NCBI RefSeq assembly: GCF_947654165.1
Contig: NZ_CANTKB010000018.1
Span: 9,343 to 73,342 of the forward strand
Direction: 5' to 3'
DNA length: 64,000 nucleotides
Source: an uncultured Blautia sp.
GTDB taxonomy: Bacteria; Bacillota; Clostridia; Lachnospirales; Lachnospiraceae
Each line of letters begins with the position of its first letter. The stretch's first letter is position 1. Position numbers and translations under genes: made by a program. Below the pieces are notes generated by a model that was not told the origin of the DNA, did not search any database, and saw only the letters and a program-made list of their open reading frames with translations. This document shows, one piece after another, positions 33,370 through 42,800 of this stretch.

Positions 33370-34542
33370 ATGCATTATAAAAAACCACAATATTATGACA
33401 ATTTTACCTGCATCGCAGACCGCTGTCCTGATACCTGCTGTGCAGGCTGGCAGATAGTGATTGATGACATATCTCTTGAAAATTATGGTAAAATATCAGG
33501 AACCTTTGGAGAACGCCTCCAGAAATCCATTGACTGGGAGGAAGGGATTTTCAGGCAGAATCAAAGACGCTGTGCATTCCTGAATCAAGAAAATTTATGT
33601 GATCTTTACAGAGAACTGGGGGCAGACAGCCTGTGCGATACCTGCCGTATGTATCCAAGACATGTGGAAGAATATGAAGATTTAAGGGAGTTTTCTCTTT
33701 CTCTTTCCTGTCCGGTAGCAGCGGAAATGATTTTGGGATGTAAGGAGCAGGTTCATTTTCTGGAAGAAGAGGACGATGTGGAAGAACAGGAAGAAGAATA
33801 TGAAGACTTTGATATCATTCTCTTTGACTGGCTGGAAGAAGCAAGAGAAGTATTGCTGGAAGTGATACAGGACAGAAGGCTGCCTGTTTCTGCACGTATG
33901 CTTGTGTTTCTGCATGTATCGTTTCTCTCACAGAAGGCTTTAGACCAGGGGAGTTTGCTGGAAATGGATTTGAAGGCAGAGGTTGAAAAGGCGGTGTCTG
34001 AAAGCAGGAAGACAGGTGTACAGAAACAGGGAAAGCAGATGTTTTTAAACAAAATATTTCTGCTAAAGGATTTACAAAAGTTGGAAGTCCTCCGGGAAGA
34101 ATGGACAGAATTACTTCATAGATTGGAAAAAAATCTTTATGCCCGGGGAGCGGAAAATTATGAGGCTCTCCGGGAAGAATTTCTGGAATCTGTGCAGGAA
34201 ACATCCAGTCAGAAAAAACAGTGGGAAATTTATGAAGAACAGCTTTTGGTATTTTTTGTCTATACATATTTTTGCGGTGCAGTATATGATGATATGATTT
34301 ATACAAAGGCAGTCCTGGCGGTGTTCAGCGTCCTTTGGATAGAAGAATTATGGATGGAACGGTGGCTTTCTAAGGGAAAGAAACTAGAGTTTCAGGATAT
34401 GGTACAGGCTGCATATACTTATGCCAGAGAGATTGAACATTCGGATGAAAATTTAAATTTGCTGGAGGAATTTTTTGATACCAGAACGGTATATTATCCT
34501 GAAAAAATGGAAGGAATCATCCAGTATCAGTTAGAAAGATAA
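33370..34542 (+). CDS. Flagellin lysine-N-methylase-like protein (FliB family)
   Basis: 390 residues. The N-terminal cysteine cluster FTCIADRCPDTCCAGWQIVID, and later CAFLNQENLCDLYRELG and LCDTCRMYPR, form the metal-binding part shared by FliB and YkgJ-type proteins. The C-terminal half is helical. FliB proteins methylate lysines on flagellin in enterics, but no flagellar genes are in the window and many non-motile Clostridia carry homologues, so the substrate here is uncertain. Stretch 135-150 is very acidic (EEEDDVEEQEEEYED). Starts 19 bases after the MATE gene. Confidence 0.78.
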   Translation: MHYKKPQYYDNFTCIADRCPDTCCAGWQIVIDDISLENYGKISGTFGERLQKSIDWEEGIFRQNQRRCAFLNQENLCDLYRELGADSLCDTCRMYPRHVEEYEDLREFSLSLSCPVAAEMILGCKEQVHFLEEEDDVEEQEEEYEDFDIILFDWLEEAREVLLEVIQDRRLPVSARMLVFLHVSFLSQKALDQGSLLEMDLKAEVEKAVSESRKTGVQKQGKQMFLNKIFLLKDLQKLEVLREEWTELLHRLEKNLYARGAENYEALREEFLESVQETSSQKKQWEIYEEQLLVFFVYTYFCGAVYDDMIYTKAVLAVFSVLWIEELWMERWLSKGKKLEFQDMVQAAYTYAREIEHSDENLNLLEEFFDTRTVYYPEKMEGIIQYQLER

Positions 34543-34578
34543 ACCATGTAAATACTAAATCAGGAAAGGAGAATGAGG

Positions 34579-34893
34579 ATGGATACAGAAAAAAAACAAG
34601 TTGAAAAACAGACAGAAAAACCATATTGGGAGGGAAAACAGTATTCCTTTTTTTGTCATAAGGAGTGCGAATTTTTTCCCTGTCATGAGACAAAAGATCC
34701 AGAAAATTTCAACTGCCTGTTTTGCTACTGTCCGCTGTATGCTCTGGGAAGTAAATGCGGAGGAAATTTCAAATATACAGAGAATGGTGTGAAAGACTGC
34801 AGCAATTGTATGTTACCTCATAAGAGAAAAAATTATGGATACATTATGGGGAAATACAACGAAATCATGGAGCTGGCAAAGGAAAATAAGTAA
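34579..34893 (+). CDS. Small cysteine-rich metal-binding protein
   Basis: 104 residues. A charged N-terminal tail is followed by a compact domain with nine cysteines: FFCHKECEFFPCH, NCLFCYCPLYALGSKCGG and KDCSNCMLPH. This is the 'cysteine-rich small domain' seen in Clostridia, often near cobalamin genes, presumed to bind zinc or an iron-sulfur cluster. Function unknown. ATG 34579 is preferred (AGGAG seven bases upstream) to ATG 34573, which overlaps the RBS. Same direction as the FliB-like gene, 36 bases after it. Confidence 0.8.
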   Translation: MDTEKKQVEKQTEKPYWEGKQYSFFCHKECEFFPCHETKDPENFNCLFCYCPLYALGSKCGGNFKYTENGVKDCSNCMLPHKRKNYGYIMGKYNEIMELAKENK

Positions 34894-34929
34894 GCATCCA
34901 TGACTTCGTTTCTGTGTGTGATGCCGGTG

Positions 34930-35592
34930 CTACGCTGTGTGATTCAGAGATTCCAAAAGTGAGATGCAGGATGTCAGGTCCTCACAGACAAAATCACAGA
35001 TGGGTTTTAGATCTTCTGAATAAGGGGTGAGATCCGGCACCATGCAGGAAAAAGCTCCAGAGGCTCTGGCTGCTTTTAAGCCATTGATGCTGTCTTCTAC
35101 TACCATACAGTCCTGGATGGGAACATGAAGTTTTTTGGCAGCGGTGAGAAAAATCTCAGGGTCTGGTTTGCTGTTTGTCACCTCATCACCGCAGACAGAT
35201 GCAGAAATCAGATATGTAATCTTTGCCATTTCCCAGTATTCAGATGCACGTTTCCGCTCTGTTGAAGTAGCGATTGCAAATGGGATGTTCTGCTGTTTCA
35301 GATAATTCAGCAGTTCTTTCAGTCCTTTTTTCTCAGGAATAGAATGCAGATCAATATATTCTGCCAGATACTGGCTGCGGCGTGCTCTTGCTTTTTTATA
35401 ATCTACTTTTCCCTCGTACCATTTCTGGAACAGGGTATTGCAGAAAGTTGCGGAAGCACCTCTCATCTGCCGTAATTCTTCTTCACCAATGGAAAAATTC
35501 ATTTCTTTTGCTGTTTTTATCCAGCAATCTTTTAGAACCCGCTCTGTGTCAAATAAAACTCCGTCCATATCAAAAATCATTGCTTTTATCAT
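34930..35592 (-). CDS. HAD-family phosphatase/phosphoglucomutase-like
   Basis: 220 residues. HAD motif I FDMDGVLFDTE, motif II with TST in FAIATSTERKR, motif III NSKPDPEIF and motif IV VVEDSINGLKAA are all present, with an alpha-helical cap between I and II (subfamily IA). Close in pattern to beta-phosphoglucomutase-like phosphatases; the substrate is not predictable. Cytoplasmic. Monocistronic on the minus strand, convergent with the preceding gene without a clear terminator. Confidence 0.88.
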   Translation of the reverse strand: MIKAMIFDMDGVLFDTERVLKDCWIKTAKEMNFSIGEEELRQMRGASATFCNTLFQKWYEGKVDYKKARARRSQYLAEYIDLHSIPEKKGLKELLNYLKQQNIPFAIATSTERKRASEYWEMAKITYLISASVCGDEVTNSKPDPEIFLTAAKKLHVPIQDCMVVEDSINGLKAARASGAFSCMVPDLTPYSEDLKPICDFVCEDLTSCISLLESLNHTA

Positions 35593-35680
35593 AGAGAAAA
35601 CTCCTCGTATAATCAGTGGTCTTTTGTATTATCATAACACAGGTAAATAAATTTTGCATCTGTTTGTGCTATGATTTTAG

Positions 35681-35709
35681 TTGTGATAAGAAGAGAAAAC
35701 TGTTATAAT
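35681..35709 (+). promoter_or_regulatory. Strong promoter with no downstream gene
   Basis: TTGTGA (35681-35686), exact 17-base spacer, TATAAT (35704-35709). The predicted RNA starts near 35716 and meets a hairpin plus T-tract within 45 bases, and runs antisense to the 3' end of the minus-strand MATE gene. Confidence 0.55.
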
Positions 35710-35710
35710 G

Positions 35711-35750
35711 AAAACAGGAAAAACACCAGGGCTGTCAGAATTCCCTGGTG
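35711..35750 (-). terminator. Terminator of the minus-strand MATE gene
   Basis: CACCAGGG (35724-35731) and CCCTGGTG (35743-35750) form an 8-bp stem followed on the minus strand by TTTTT (35719-35723). The MATE stop codon lies in the loop. Confidence 0.7.
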
Positions 35751-35760
35751 ATGTTTTTTA
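35716..35760 (+). ncRNA. Candidate short hairpin RNA antisense to MATE 3' end
   Basis: About 45 bases from the predicted start to the end of a T-tract (35754-35759): an A-rich lead and an 8-bp hairpin CACCAGGG/CCCTGGTG. No coding potential. It could be a real small RNA or only terminator noise after a relic promoter. Confidence 0.3.
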
Positions 35761-37096
35761 GCCATTTATAGCTTTTATAATGTTTATATACGAATGGTAT
35801 TTTTACAAATTCATCCGTGCAGATGATAAAATATACCCACATAGGAGGCAGCTTCAGCACAAAAGCTGTGAAAAATCCTATAGGGACTGCATAACCCCAC
35901 ATATCGATGGTGTCGCAGATAAATCCCCATTTAGAGTCTCCACCAGACCGGAATACACCGCAGATCACAGCAGTATTCATAGCCTGTCCCAGCACATAGT
36001 ACATATTAATAAACAGCATGATATTGAGATATTCCTGTGCTGTAGCAGTTAAATCTGCCATATTCATAAAGAGAGGGCGGAGAAGAAAGATAAAGATTCC
36101 TCCTATCATGCCACTGATAAAGGTGATTTTGCAGAATTTGGAAGCATCAGCTTTTACAGTTTCCATGCGGCCTGCACCGATGGATTTACCAAGCAGAATA
36201 GCACCGGCATTGGCAATACCAAAGCATGCTACAGTACCTAAATTTCTGGCGACCACCACAACAGCATTGGCAGCAACAATATCACTGCCAAGATGTCCCA
36301 TGATCACAGAATACATAGAAAATGCCAGTCCCCAGGATACTTCGTTTCCGAATGCGGGAAGAGAGTATTTCATAAAATCTGTGAACAGAAGTTTATGTCT
36401 TTCAAATATGGTTGAAGGGCGGAAGCGGATGGTTTTAAATTTCAAAGCATCCAGCATACAGATTACAAACTCAATTCCCCTGGCAATGGTGGTTGCAAGA
36501 GCAACACCGGCAATTCCCATTTGTGGAGCACCCAGCAGGCCAAAAATAAACACCGCATTCAGCAAAATATTTAAGAGCAAAGCAGAAGCATTTGCAGCGG
36601 TAGCAAAAATAACCCGTTCAATGGTACGCATGGTGCACAGATAAACCTGGGAGATACTCATAAACAAATAAGAAAAACTTACAATCTTAAGATAAGGAAT
36701 GCCAGTAGAAACAAGCTGCATATCATTGGTAAAAATCCGCATCAAAAGAGCCGGAAAAAAGAATGCCAGTATAAAAAATACGGTAGAAATCAAAATAGAA
36801 ATCCGCATTCCGATTCCCATGATCCGTTCAATGGTAAGGGTGTCCTGCTTTCCCCAATATTGGGCTGCAAGCATAATGACACCAGAAGAAATTCCAGAAT
36901 AAACAAGATTCAGGATAAACATAATCTGGCTCGCCAAAGAGCCGGCTGCCAGAGCATCCTGGCTGACAAAGCCAAGCATAATGACATCTGCAGAACTTAC
37001 AGCAGTAGTCACCAGATTTTGCAAAACAATTGGAACAGCCAGACGCAGAAGATTTCTTGAAAAAGAGGCATTTCCGGCTGAATATGAAGTTTGCAT
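35735..37096 (-). CDS. MATE-family efflux protein
   Basis: 453 residues, 12 membrane segments. N-terminal SFSRNLLRLAVPIVLQNLVT and SADVIMLGFVSQDALAAGSL are standard MATE helix 1-2 features. Third MATE gene of the window, on the minus strand with its own region of control: RBS TAGGAGG before 37096, -10 TATAAT and an inverted repeat upstream. Substrate unknown. Confidence 0.9.
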   Translation of the reverse strand: MQTSYSAGNASFSRNLLRLAVPIVLQNLVTTAVSSADVIMLGFVSQDALAAGSLASQIMFILNLVYSGISSGVIMLAAQYWGKQDTLTIERIMGIGMRISILISTVFFILAFFFPALLMRIFTNDMQLVSTGIPYLKIVSFSYLFMSISQVYLCTMRTIERVIFATAANASALLLNILLNAVFIFGLLGAPQMGIAGVALATTIARGIEFVICMLDALKFKTIRFRPSTIFERHKLLFTDFMKYSLPAFGNEVSWGLAFSMYSVIMGHLGSDIVAANAVVVVARNLGTVACFGIANAGAILLGKSIGAGRMETVKADASKFCKITFISGMIGGIFIFLLRPLFMNMADLTATAQEYLNIMLFINMYYVLGQAMNTAVICGVFRSGGDSKWGFICDTIDMWGYAVPIGFFTAFVLKLPPMWVYFIICTDEFVKIPFVYKHYKSYKWLKNITREF

Positions 37097-37120
37097 TTCA
37101 TAAACCTCCTAACATACATG

Positions 37121-37143
37121 ATAATTTGCTACATGCAATTATA
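37121..37143. promoter_or_regulatory. Near-palindrome over the -10 box of the minus-strand MATE gene
   Basis: ATAATTTGC (37121-37129) and GCAATTAT (37135-37142) form an inverted repeat with one extra base. The minus-strand TATAAT (37138-37143) lies in one arm. No good -35 was found, so this promoter may need help or be repressed through this site. Confidence 0.35.
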
Positions 37144-37227
37144 GTAGAAAAAAGAAGAAAAATCTCCTGATAAATTGATAAAAAACTATATAATTTTGAC
37201 TTTGAAAAAGAAAAGGAGAAAGAAAAA

Positions 37228-37893
37228 ATGAGAAAGTATGATGTTGTGTTATTTGATTTAGACGGAACTCTTACCGCTTCTGGGGAAGGCATTACAAAGT
37301 CTGTCCAGTACGCCCTGAATAAGATGGGAAAAGAGGAGATGGGAAAAGATTTGAAGGCTCTGGAAGTATTTATCGGGCCGCCTCTTCTGAAACAGTTCAT
37401 GGCTTTTTGTGATATCACAGAAGATGAGGCAGAACTGGCAGTGAAGTATTATAGAGAACGCTATACGGTTACCGGTATTTTTGAAAACCATCCCTATCCA
37501 GGAGTAGAAGAACTGCTGAAAAGATTGAAAGAAAAGGGATATCTTCTCTGTGTGGCTTCCTCAAAACCAGATTATATGGTACATATTGTTTTGGAACATT
37601 TTCATCTGGAACAATATTTTGATGTTATTTGGGGCAGTGATATTAACAGGCCAAAAATGACAAAAGCACAGGTGATTGAGCTGGTTCTGGAAGAACTCGG
37701 CTACAAAGATCAAAAGGAAAAAGCAGTGATGGTTGGAGACCGGAGCCATGATGTGGAAGGAGCAAATCAGGTAGGAATCTCCTGTATTGGTGTTACCTAT
37801 GGATACGGAAACCAGGAGGAACTGACACAGGCAGGTGCATGGAAAATTGCGGAAACTGTGGAAGAGATTGAAGAAATTTTAGAAGGTAAATGA
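37228..37893 (+). CDS. HAD-family phosphatase, phosphoglycolate phosphatase-like
   Basis: 221 residues. Motif I LFDLDGTLTASG, motif II CVASSKPDYMV, the lysine in NRPKMTK, and motif IV AVMVGDRSHDVEGANQ. The cap and the IGPPLLKQFM segment resemble the Gph/PhnX-like IA subgroup common in Firmicutes. Removes phosphate from a small metabolite; exact substrate unknown. Six bases before the cyclase gene, so the pair form an operon. Confidence 0.88.
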   Translation: MRKYDVVLFDLDGTLTASGEGITKSVQYALNKMGKEEMGKDLKALEVFIGPPLLKQFMAFCDITEDEAELAVKYYRERYTVTGIFENHPYPGVEELLKRLKEKGYLLCVASSKPDYMVHIVLEHFHLEQYFDVIWGSDINRPKMTKAQVIELVLEELGYKDQKEKAVMVGDRSHDVEGANQVGISCIGVTYGYGNQEELTQAGAWKIAETVEEIEEILEGK

Positions 37894-37899
37894 TGCAAT

Positions 37900-38475
37900 A
37901 TGAAATATTATGACATTGGAAAAGAACTATTTTCTACGCCTGTTTATCCGGGAGACCCGGTACCGCAGAAAAGCCCCTTTTTTCAGATTAAGCAGGGAGA
38001 TGGATGTAATCTTACAGTGATTACCATGGGAAGTCATAATGGCACTCATTTGGATGCACCGAAGCATTTCTGTGAAGGAAAAGGAGGAGTGGACACTATT
38101 CCTCTTGAGAAATGCCTGGGTATCTGTAAAGTTGCAGAAATCAATGGGGAAGTAACAGGAAGAATCATGGAAAACCTTCTTGAAGACGGAACAGAAAAGC
38201 TGCTATTGAAGGGGGAAATCCTGCTGACCCCACAGGCAGCACAGGTGATGGCGAATAAAAAAATCCATTTAGTAGGAGTAGAAAGCCAGACAGTAGGAGA
38301 GGGAGACGGGCAGACGCTGGTGCATCAGATTCTGCTTGAAGCAGAGATAGTGATTCTGGAAGGGCTGGTGTTAAAAGAAGTGAAACCAGGGAGCTATTTT
38401 CTGGCAGCACAGCCATTAAAATGGGAAGATGTAGATGGTTCTCCGGTACGTCCGGTATTAGTAGATATGGAGTAA
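37900..38475 (+). CDS. Cyclase/kynurenine formamidase-family metal hydrolase
   Basis: 191 residues. The metal site HNGTHLDAPKHF (His, His, Asp region near residues 46-57) and the Q-T-x-G-E-G-D segment VGVESQTVGEGDGQTLVH define the cyclase family (Pfam PF04199), which includes KynB formamidases. It hydrolyses an amide or ester; with no other kynurenine genes nearby the substrate is open. Starts six bases after the HAD gene; followed by a bidirectional terminator. Confidence 0.87.
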   Translation: MKYYDIGKELFSTPVYPGDPVPQKSPFFQIKQGDGCNLTVITMGSHNGTHLDAPKHFCEGKGGVDTIPLEKCLGICKVAEINGEVTGRIMENLLEDGTEKLLLKGEILLTPQAAQVMANKKIHLVGVESQTVGEGDGQTLVHQILLEAEIVILEGLVLKEVKPGSYFLAAQPLKWEDVDGSPVRPVLVDME

Positions 38476-38483
38476 GAAATTAG

Positions 38484-38534
38484 AAAAAGCAGAGAGCAAA
38501 AACCATAAAAATGGCATTTTGCTTTCTGCTTTTT
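38484..38534. terminator. Bidirectional terminator
   Basis: AAAAGCAGAGAGCAAAA pairs with TTTTGCTTTCTGCTTTT across 38485-38534 with one mismatch, A- and T-tracts at both ends. Shared by the cyclase (+) and EamA transporter (-) genes. Confidence 0.88.
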
Positions 38535-38540
38535 AAATGT

Positions 38541-39476
38541 TCAATTCATTAACAAATCGGTCTTTTTCTTTTTTAAGGCAGCGGGATTTACCTGTGCCAG
38601 AATGATTGCTGCGAACATCAGGATACAGCCTGTCATTTCACGGGAAGATAATTTCTGTCCTAAAAGCACCCAGCCTGCCAATACAGAAATAACAGATTCC
38701 AGGCTGAGAATCAGGGAAGCAATGGTAGGATCCGTGCCCCTCTGTCCAATAATCTGGAAGGTGTAAGCAACACCGCAGGAAAGAATACCAGCATAAGCAA
38801 TGGGCAGCCAGGCTGCAAAAATAGAAGACCAGTGAAATTCTTCAAAAAGGAACATCAGCACACAGGAAAGGCATCCGGCAAACAGGAACTGGATACAGGA
38901 CAATTTTGTTCCGCTGACCTTTACTGTGAAATGATCAACTACCATGATATGCATGGCAAAGGTAAGAGAACATAAGAGAATGAGAAAGTCTCCTTTGCTG
39001 ATAGAAAAACTTCCTTTCATGCACAATAAATAAAGTCCCACAACAGCAATCGAAACGCTGATCCAGATTTTTAAACCTGCTTTTCTTTTTAAGAAAATAC
39101 CAAGGATCGGAACCATAATGATATATAATGCTGTTATGAAACCAGCCTTTGCAACGGTGGTGTACATGATTCCCACCTGCTGGAGACTGGTAGAGACAAA
39201 CATAAGGAAGCCACAAGCCAGTCCTCCGATGATTAAGTCTTTTGGGGCATCTTTCGGTGTGTTTTCATTTGCAGATGTGCCAGTTTCTTTTTTATTGGTG
39301 CGGTTCAATAAAAAAATACACGGAATAAGAACGACTCCGCCCAAAAGAGAACGTACAGCATTAAAAGTAAAAGGTCCTACATAATCCATTCCTGCACTCT
39401 GGGCAACAAAAGCCACACCCCAGATAATAGCTGCAATAAAAAGCAGCAGAGAATTTTTGGATTGTTTTGCAGTCAT
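38541..39476 (-). CDS. EamA/DMT-superfamily transporter
   Basis: 311 residues with ten predicted membrane helices in two EamA repeats (SLLLFIAAIIWGVAFVAQSAG and the second half from FLILLCSLTFAMHIMVVDHF). Drug/metabolite transporter, most likely exporting amino acids or other small metabolites. ATG at 39476 has AGAAGGAG upstream; a longer start at 39509 would lie in the hairpin between this gene and carB. C terminus is lysine-rich. Confidence 0.85.
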   Translation of the reverse strand: MTAKQSKNSLLLFIAAIIWGVAFVAQSAGMDYVGPFTFNAVRSLLGGVVLIPCIFLLNRTNKKETGTSANENTPKDAPKDLIIGGLACGFLMFVSTSLQQVGIMYTTVAKAGFITALYIIMVPILGIFLKRKAGLKIWISVSIAVVGLYLLCMKGSFSISKGDFLILLCSLTFAMHIMVVDHFTVKVSGTKLSCIQFLFAGCLSCVLMFLFEEFHWSSIFAAWLPIAYAGILSCGVAYTFQIIGQRGTDPTIASLILSLESVISVLAGWVLLGQKLSSREMTGCILMFAAIILAQVNPAALKKKKTDLLMN

Positions 39477-39497
39477 ATTATTTCTCCTTCTAAAGAA

Positions 39498-39522
39498 GGA
39501 CTGCCGCAAATTGCAGCAGTCC
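39498..39522 (-). terminator. Hairpin after carB
   Basis: GGACTGC (39498-39504) and GCAGTCC (39516-39522) form a perfect 7-bp stem. On the minus strand the following tract is only TTCTTT, so termination may be partial and the EamA gene may be read from the carB promoter. On the plus strand the T-tract is better (CCATTTTTT) but no gene precedes it. Confidence 0.5.
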
Positions 39523-39542
39523 CCATTTTTTATGAATATTTT

Positions 39543-42500
39543 TTATGCTTCTGTTTCCAGTGTTTTGTGATATTCCTGTAAGGATTTCAGGTTGGAAACC
39601 GTCTTACTCTGTACTGCCTGGATTCCCTTTACACTTGCCAGAGCAGCTGACATGGTGGTAATGTATGGGATTTTTTTGTTGATGGCAGTTTTTCTTAAGT
39701 AAGAGTCATCGTATTTACTCTGTTTTCCGGAAGGAGTGTTGACGATCAGATCAATCTTTCCGTTGATCATAGCATCATGGATGTTTGGACGTCCTTCCTG
39801 CATTTTTTTCAGGGTTTCACAAGGAACTCCGTTTTCGTTGAAGTACTGTGAACAGCCGGAAGTAGAAACAATCTTGAATCCTAATCCGTGAAGCTGTCTT
39901 GCAACTTCCAGAGCATCTGCACGGTCATTTTTGTTAACACTGACTAAGGCTGTTCCTTCCAGAGGAAGTTTGGAACCTGCGGCTTCCTGTGCTTTGTAAT
40001 AAGCCATCCCGAAGGACTCGCTCAGTCCAAGAACTTCACCGGTAGAACGCATTTCCGGGCCCAGAAGAGGGTCTACTTCAGGGAACATATTGAATGGGAA
40101 TACAGCCTCTTTAACACCATAATAAGGATGAGCTTTTTCTGTGAAGGATGTCACATCAGGACGTTCACCAGTCAGTTCATAAGTCATTAATTTTGTGGCG
40201 ATGTTTGCCATGTTGATGTTGCAGACTTTTGATACCAGAGGTACAGTACGGGAAGCACGGGGATTGGCTTCCAGAACATATACTTTGCCTTCACAGATTG
40301 CATACTGCATGTTCATCAGACCTACAACGCCCATTTCACATGCGATTGCTGTTGTATATTTGCGGATCAGCTCTTTGTTTTCTTCTGAAATTTCTACAGA
40401 AGGAATCACACAGGCAGAGTCACCGGAGTGGATACCAGCCTGCTCAATATGCTGCATAACTGTCGGAACAAATGCATGACTTCCGTCGGAAATAGCATCT
40501 GTTTCACATTCCAGAGCATTCTGAAGGAATTTGTCCATGAGAATCGGACGTTCCGGTGTTACATCAATGGCAGCAGCCATATAGTTCTTCAGCATATCAT
40601 CATCATATACCACTTCCATACCGCGTCCGCCTAATACATAGGAAGGACGAACCATCATCGGGTAACCGATGCGATGTGCAATCTCCAGAGCATCCTCAAT
40701 GCTGACAGCCATGCCTGATTCCGGCATAGGAATCTCAAGCTTGTGCATCATAGCATTGAACAGGTCACGGTCTTCTGCCATATCGATAACAGCAGGAGAG
40801 GTTCCAAGGATGTGAGCACCACGTTTTTCCAGCTCTGCTGCAATGTTCAGAGGAGTCTGACCACCGAACTGTACGATGATACCAAGCGGTTTTTCTTTGT
40901 TGTAAATAGACATTACATCCTCTACAGTAAGAGGCTCGAAATACAGTTTATCAGAGGTATCATAGTCTGTAGAAACAGTTTCCGGATTACAGTTTACCAT
41001 GATGGTCTCAAAGCCTAATTCTCTTAAGGTGAAAGCTGCATGGACACAGCAATAGTCGAATTCAATACCCTGTCCGATACGGTTCGGACCGCCGCCCAGT
41101 ACCATGACTTTTCTGCCGTTGGATACAGGTGCTTTGTCTTCACTGTTGTAAGTAGAGTAGTAGTAAGCAGTAGGTTCTTTTACACCACTTACCGGAACAG
41201 CATCCCAGCGTTCTTCCATACCAAGAGCTTCTCTGCGTTTGAATAATTCCCATTCGTCTGTTTCCAGAAGCTGTGCCAGATATTTGTCAGAGAATCCGTC
41301 TTTCTTTGCCTGGATAAGCAGTTCATCAGGAAGTTCCTGTCCTTTGTAGGAAAGGATTTTTTCTTCTTCATCTACCAGTTCTTTCATCTGCTCTAAGAAC
41401 CACATTTTAATGTAAGTCATTTTGTGAAGTTCTTCCAGAGGAGCACCCTTGCGGATTGCTTCGTATAAGATGAACTGTCTTTCGCTGGTTGGCTCTGCAA
41501 GTTTCAGATATAACTGATCTAAAGTCATTTCATGAAGGTCTTTCATGAAACCAAGACCGTAGCATCCTCTTTCCAGAGAACGGATGGCTTTCTGAAGAGC
41601 TTCTTTATAGTTTTTACCGATGGACATAACTTCACCAACAGCTTTCATCTGTGTGCCAAGCTTGTCCTGAGAACCTTTGAATTTTTCAAATGCCCAGCGT
41701 GCAAATTTGATGACCACATAATCGCCGCTTGGTTTGTATTTATCCAGGGTTCCTTCTTTCCAGTAAGGAATTTCATCCAGAGTCAGACCTGCTGCAAGAA
41801 GAGCAGATACATAGGCAATCGGGAATCCGGTTGCTTTACTTGCAAGAGCAGAAGAACGAGATGTTCTTGGATTGATTTCAATGATTACAATACGATCAGA
41901 TACCGGATCATGTGCAAACTGTACGTTGGTACCACCGATGACACCTATAGATTCTACAATGGCATGTGCCTGTTTTTCCAGACGGTCCTGAAGCTCCTGT
42001 GAAATAGTGAGCATAGGTGCGGAGCAGAAAGAGTCACCTGTATGGATACCTACCGGGTCAATGTTTTCGATGAAACATACAGATACTTTGTTTCCTTTGG
42101 CATCACGGACAACTTCTACTTCTAATTCTTCCCATCCGAGAATTGATTCTTCTACAAGAACCTGATTAATCATAGAAGCAGCAATACCTCTTGCGGCAAC
42201 TTTCTTTAATTCTTCTTCATTATACACAAGTCCGCCGCCGGTACCACCCATGGTGTAAGCAGGACGGATAACACAGGGATATCCCAGATCTTTGGCAATG
42301 GCAACAGCCTCTTCTACGGAGTAAGCAGGAGCACTGCGAGCCATTTCTACACCCAGCTCATCCATTGCTTTTTTGAATTCAATACGGTCTTCTCCACGGC
42401 TGATCGCATCCACCTGAACACCGATAACTTCTACATGATATTTGTCTAATACACCTGCGTGATACAATTCTTCACAGAGATTAAGACCTGACTGTCCTCC

Positions 42501-42770
42501 CAGATTCGGAAGAAGGGCATCGGGTCTTTCTTTTTCAATGATCTCAGTGAGACGGTCTACGTTTAATGGTTCAATGTAAGTTACATCTGCTGTGGAAGGG
42601 TCGGTCATGATAGTAGCCGGATTTGAGTTTACCAATACGATTTCATAACCAAGGTTTCTCAAGGCTTTACATGCCTGTGTACCGGAGTAGTCAAATTCGC
42701 AAGCCTGACCTATGATGATGGGACCGGAACCGATAATAAGAATTTTGTTAATATCACTTCTCTTTGGCAT
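39543..42770 (-). CDS. carB: Carbamoyl-phosphate synthase large subunit
   Basis: 1075 residues, full length. Makes carbamoyl phosphate from bicarbonate, ammonia (from glutamine via CarA) and two ATP, for pyrimidines and arginine. Two ATP-grasp halves are clear: KILIIGSGPIIIGQACEFDY with GGTGGGLVYNEEEL, and KVMVLGGGPNRIGQGIEFDY with VLGGRGMEVVYDDD. The C-terminal MGS-like regulatory domain starts around residue 935. The small subunit carA is not next to it, which is unusual. RBS GGAGG before 42770. Confidence 0.97.
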   Translation of the reverse strand: MPKRSDINKILIIGSGPIIIGQACEFDYSGTQACKALRNLGYEIVLVNSNPATIMTDPSTADVTYIEPLNVDRLTEIIEKERPDALLPNLGGQSGLNLCEELYHAGVLDKYHVEVIGVQVDAISRGEDRIEFKKAMDELGVEMARSAPAYSVEEAVAIAKDLGYPCVIRPAYTMGGTGGGLVYNEEELKKVAARGIAASMINQVLVEESILGWEELEVEVVRDAKGNKVSVCFIENIDPVGIHTGDSFCSAPMLTISQELQDRLEKQAHAIVESIGVIGGTNVQFAHDPVSDRIVIIEINPRTSRSSALASKATGFPIAYVSALLAAGLTLDEIPYWKEGTLDKYKPSGDYVVIKFARWAFEKFKGSQDKLGTQMKAVGEVMSIGKNYKEALQKAIRSLERGCYGLGFMKDLHEMTLDQLYLKLAEPTSERQFILYEAIRKGAPLEELHKMTYIKMWFLEQMKELVDEEEKILSYKGQELPDELLIQAKKDGFSDKYLAQLLETDEWELFKRREALGMEERWDAVPVSGVKEPTAYYYSTYNSEDKAPVSNGRKVMVLGGGPNRIGQGIEFDYCCVHAAFTLRELGFETIMVNCNPETVSTDYDTSDKLYFEPLTVEDVMSIYNKEKPLGIIVQFGGQTPLNIAAELEKRGAHILGTSPAVIDMAEDRDLFNAMMHKLEIPMPESGMAVSIEDALEIAHRIGYPMMVRPSYVLGGRGMEVVYDDDMLKNYMAAAIDVTPERPILMDKFLQNALECETDAISDGSHAFVPTVMQHIEQAGIHSGDSACVIPSVEISEENKELIRKYTTAIACEMGVVGLMNMQYAICEGKVYVLEANPRASRTVPLVSKVCNINMANIATKLMTYELTGERPDVTSFTEKAHPYYGVKEAVFPFNMFPEVDPLLGPEMRSTGEVLGLSESFGMAYYKAQEAAGSKLPLEGTALVSVNKNDRADALEVARQLHGLGFKIVSTSGCSQYFNENGVPCETLKKMQEGRPNIHDAMINGKIDLIVNTPSGKQSKYDDSYLRKTAINKKIPYITTMSAALASVKGIQAVQSKTVSNLKSLQEYHKTLETEA

Positions 42771-42800
42771 AAAGAACCTCCATATCTATTTTTCATAAAT

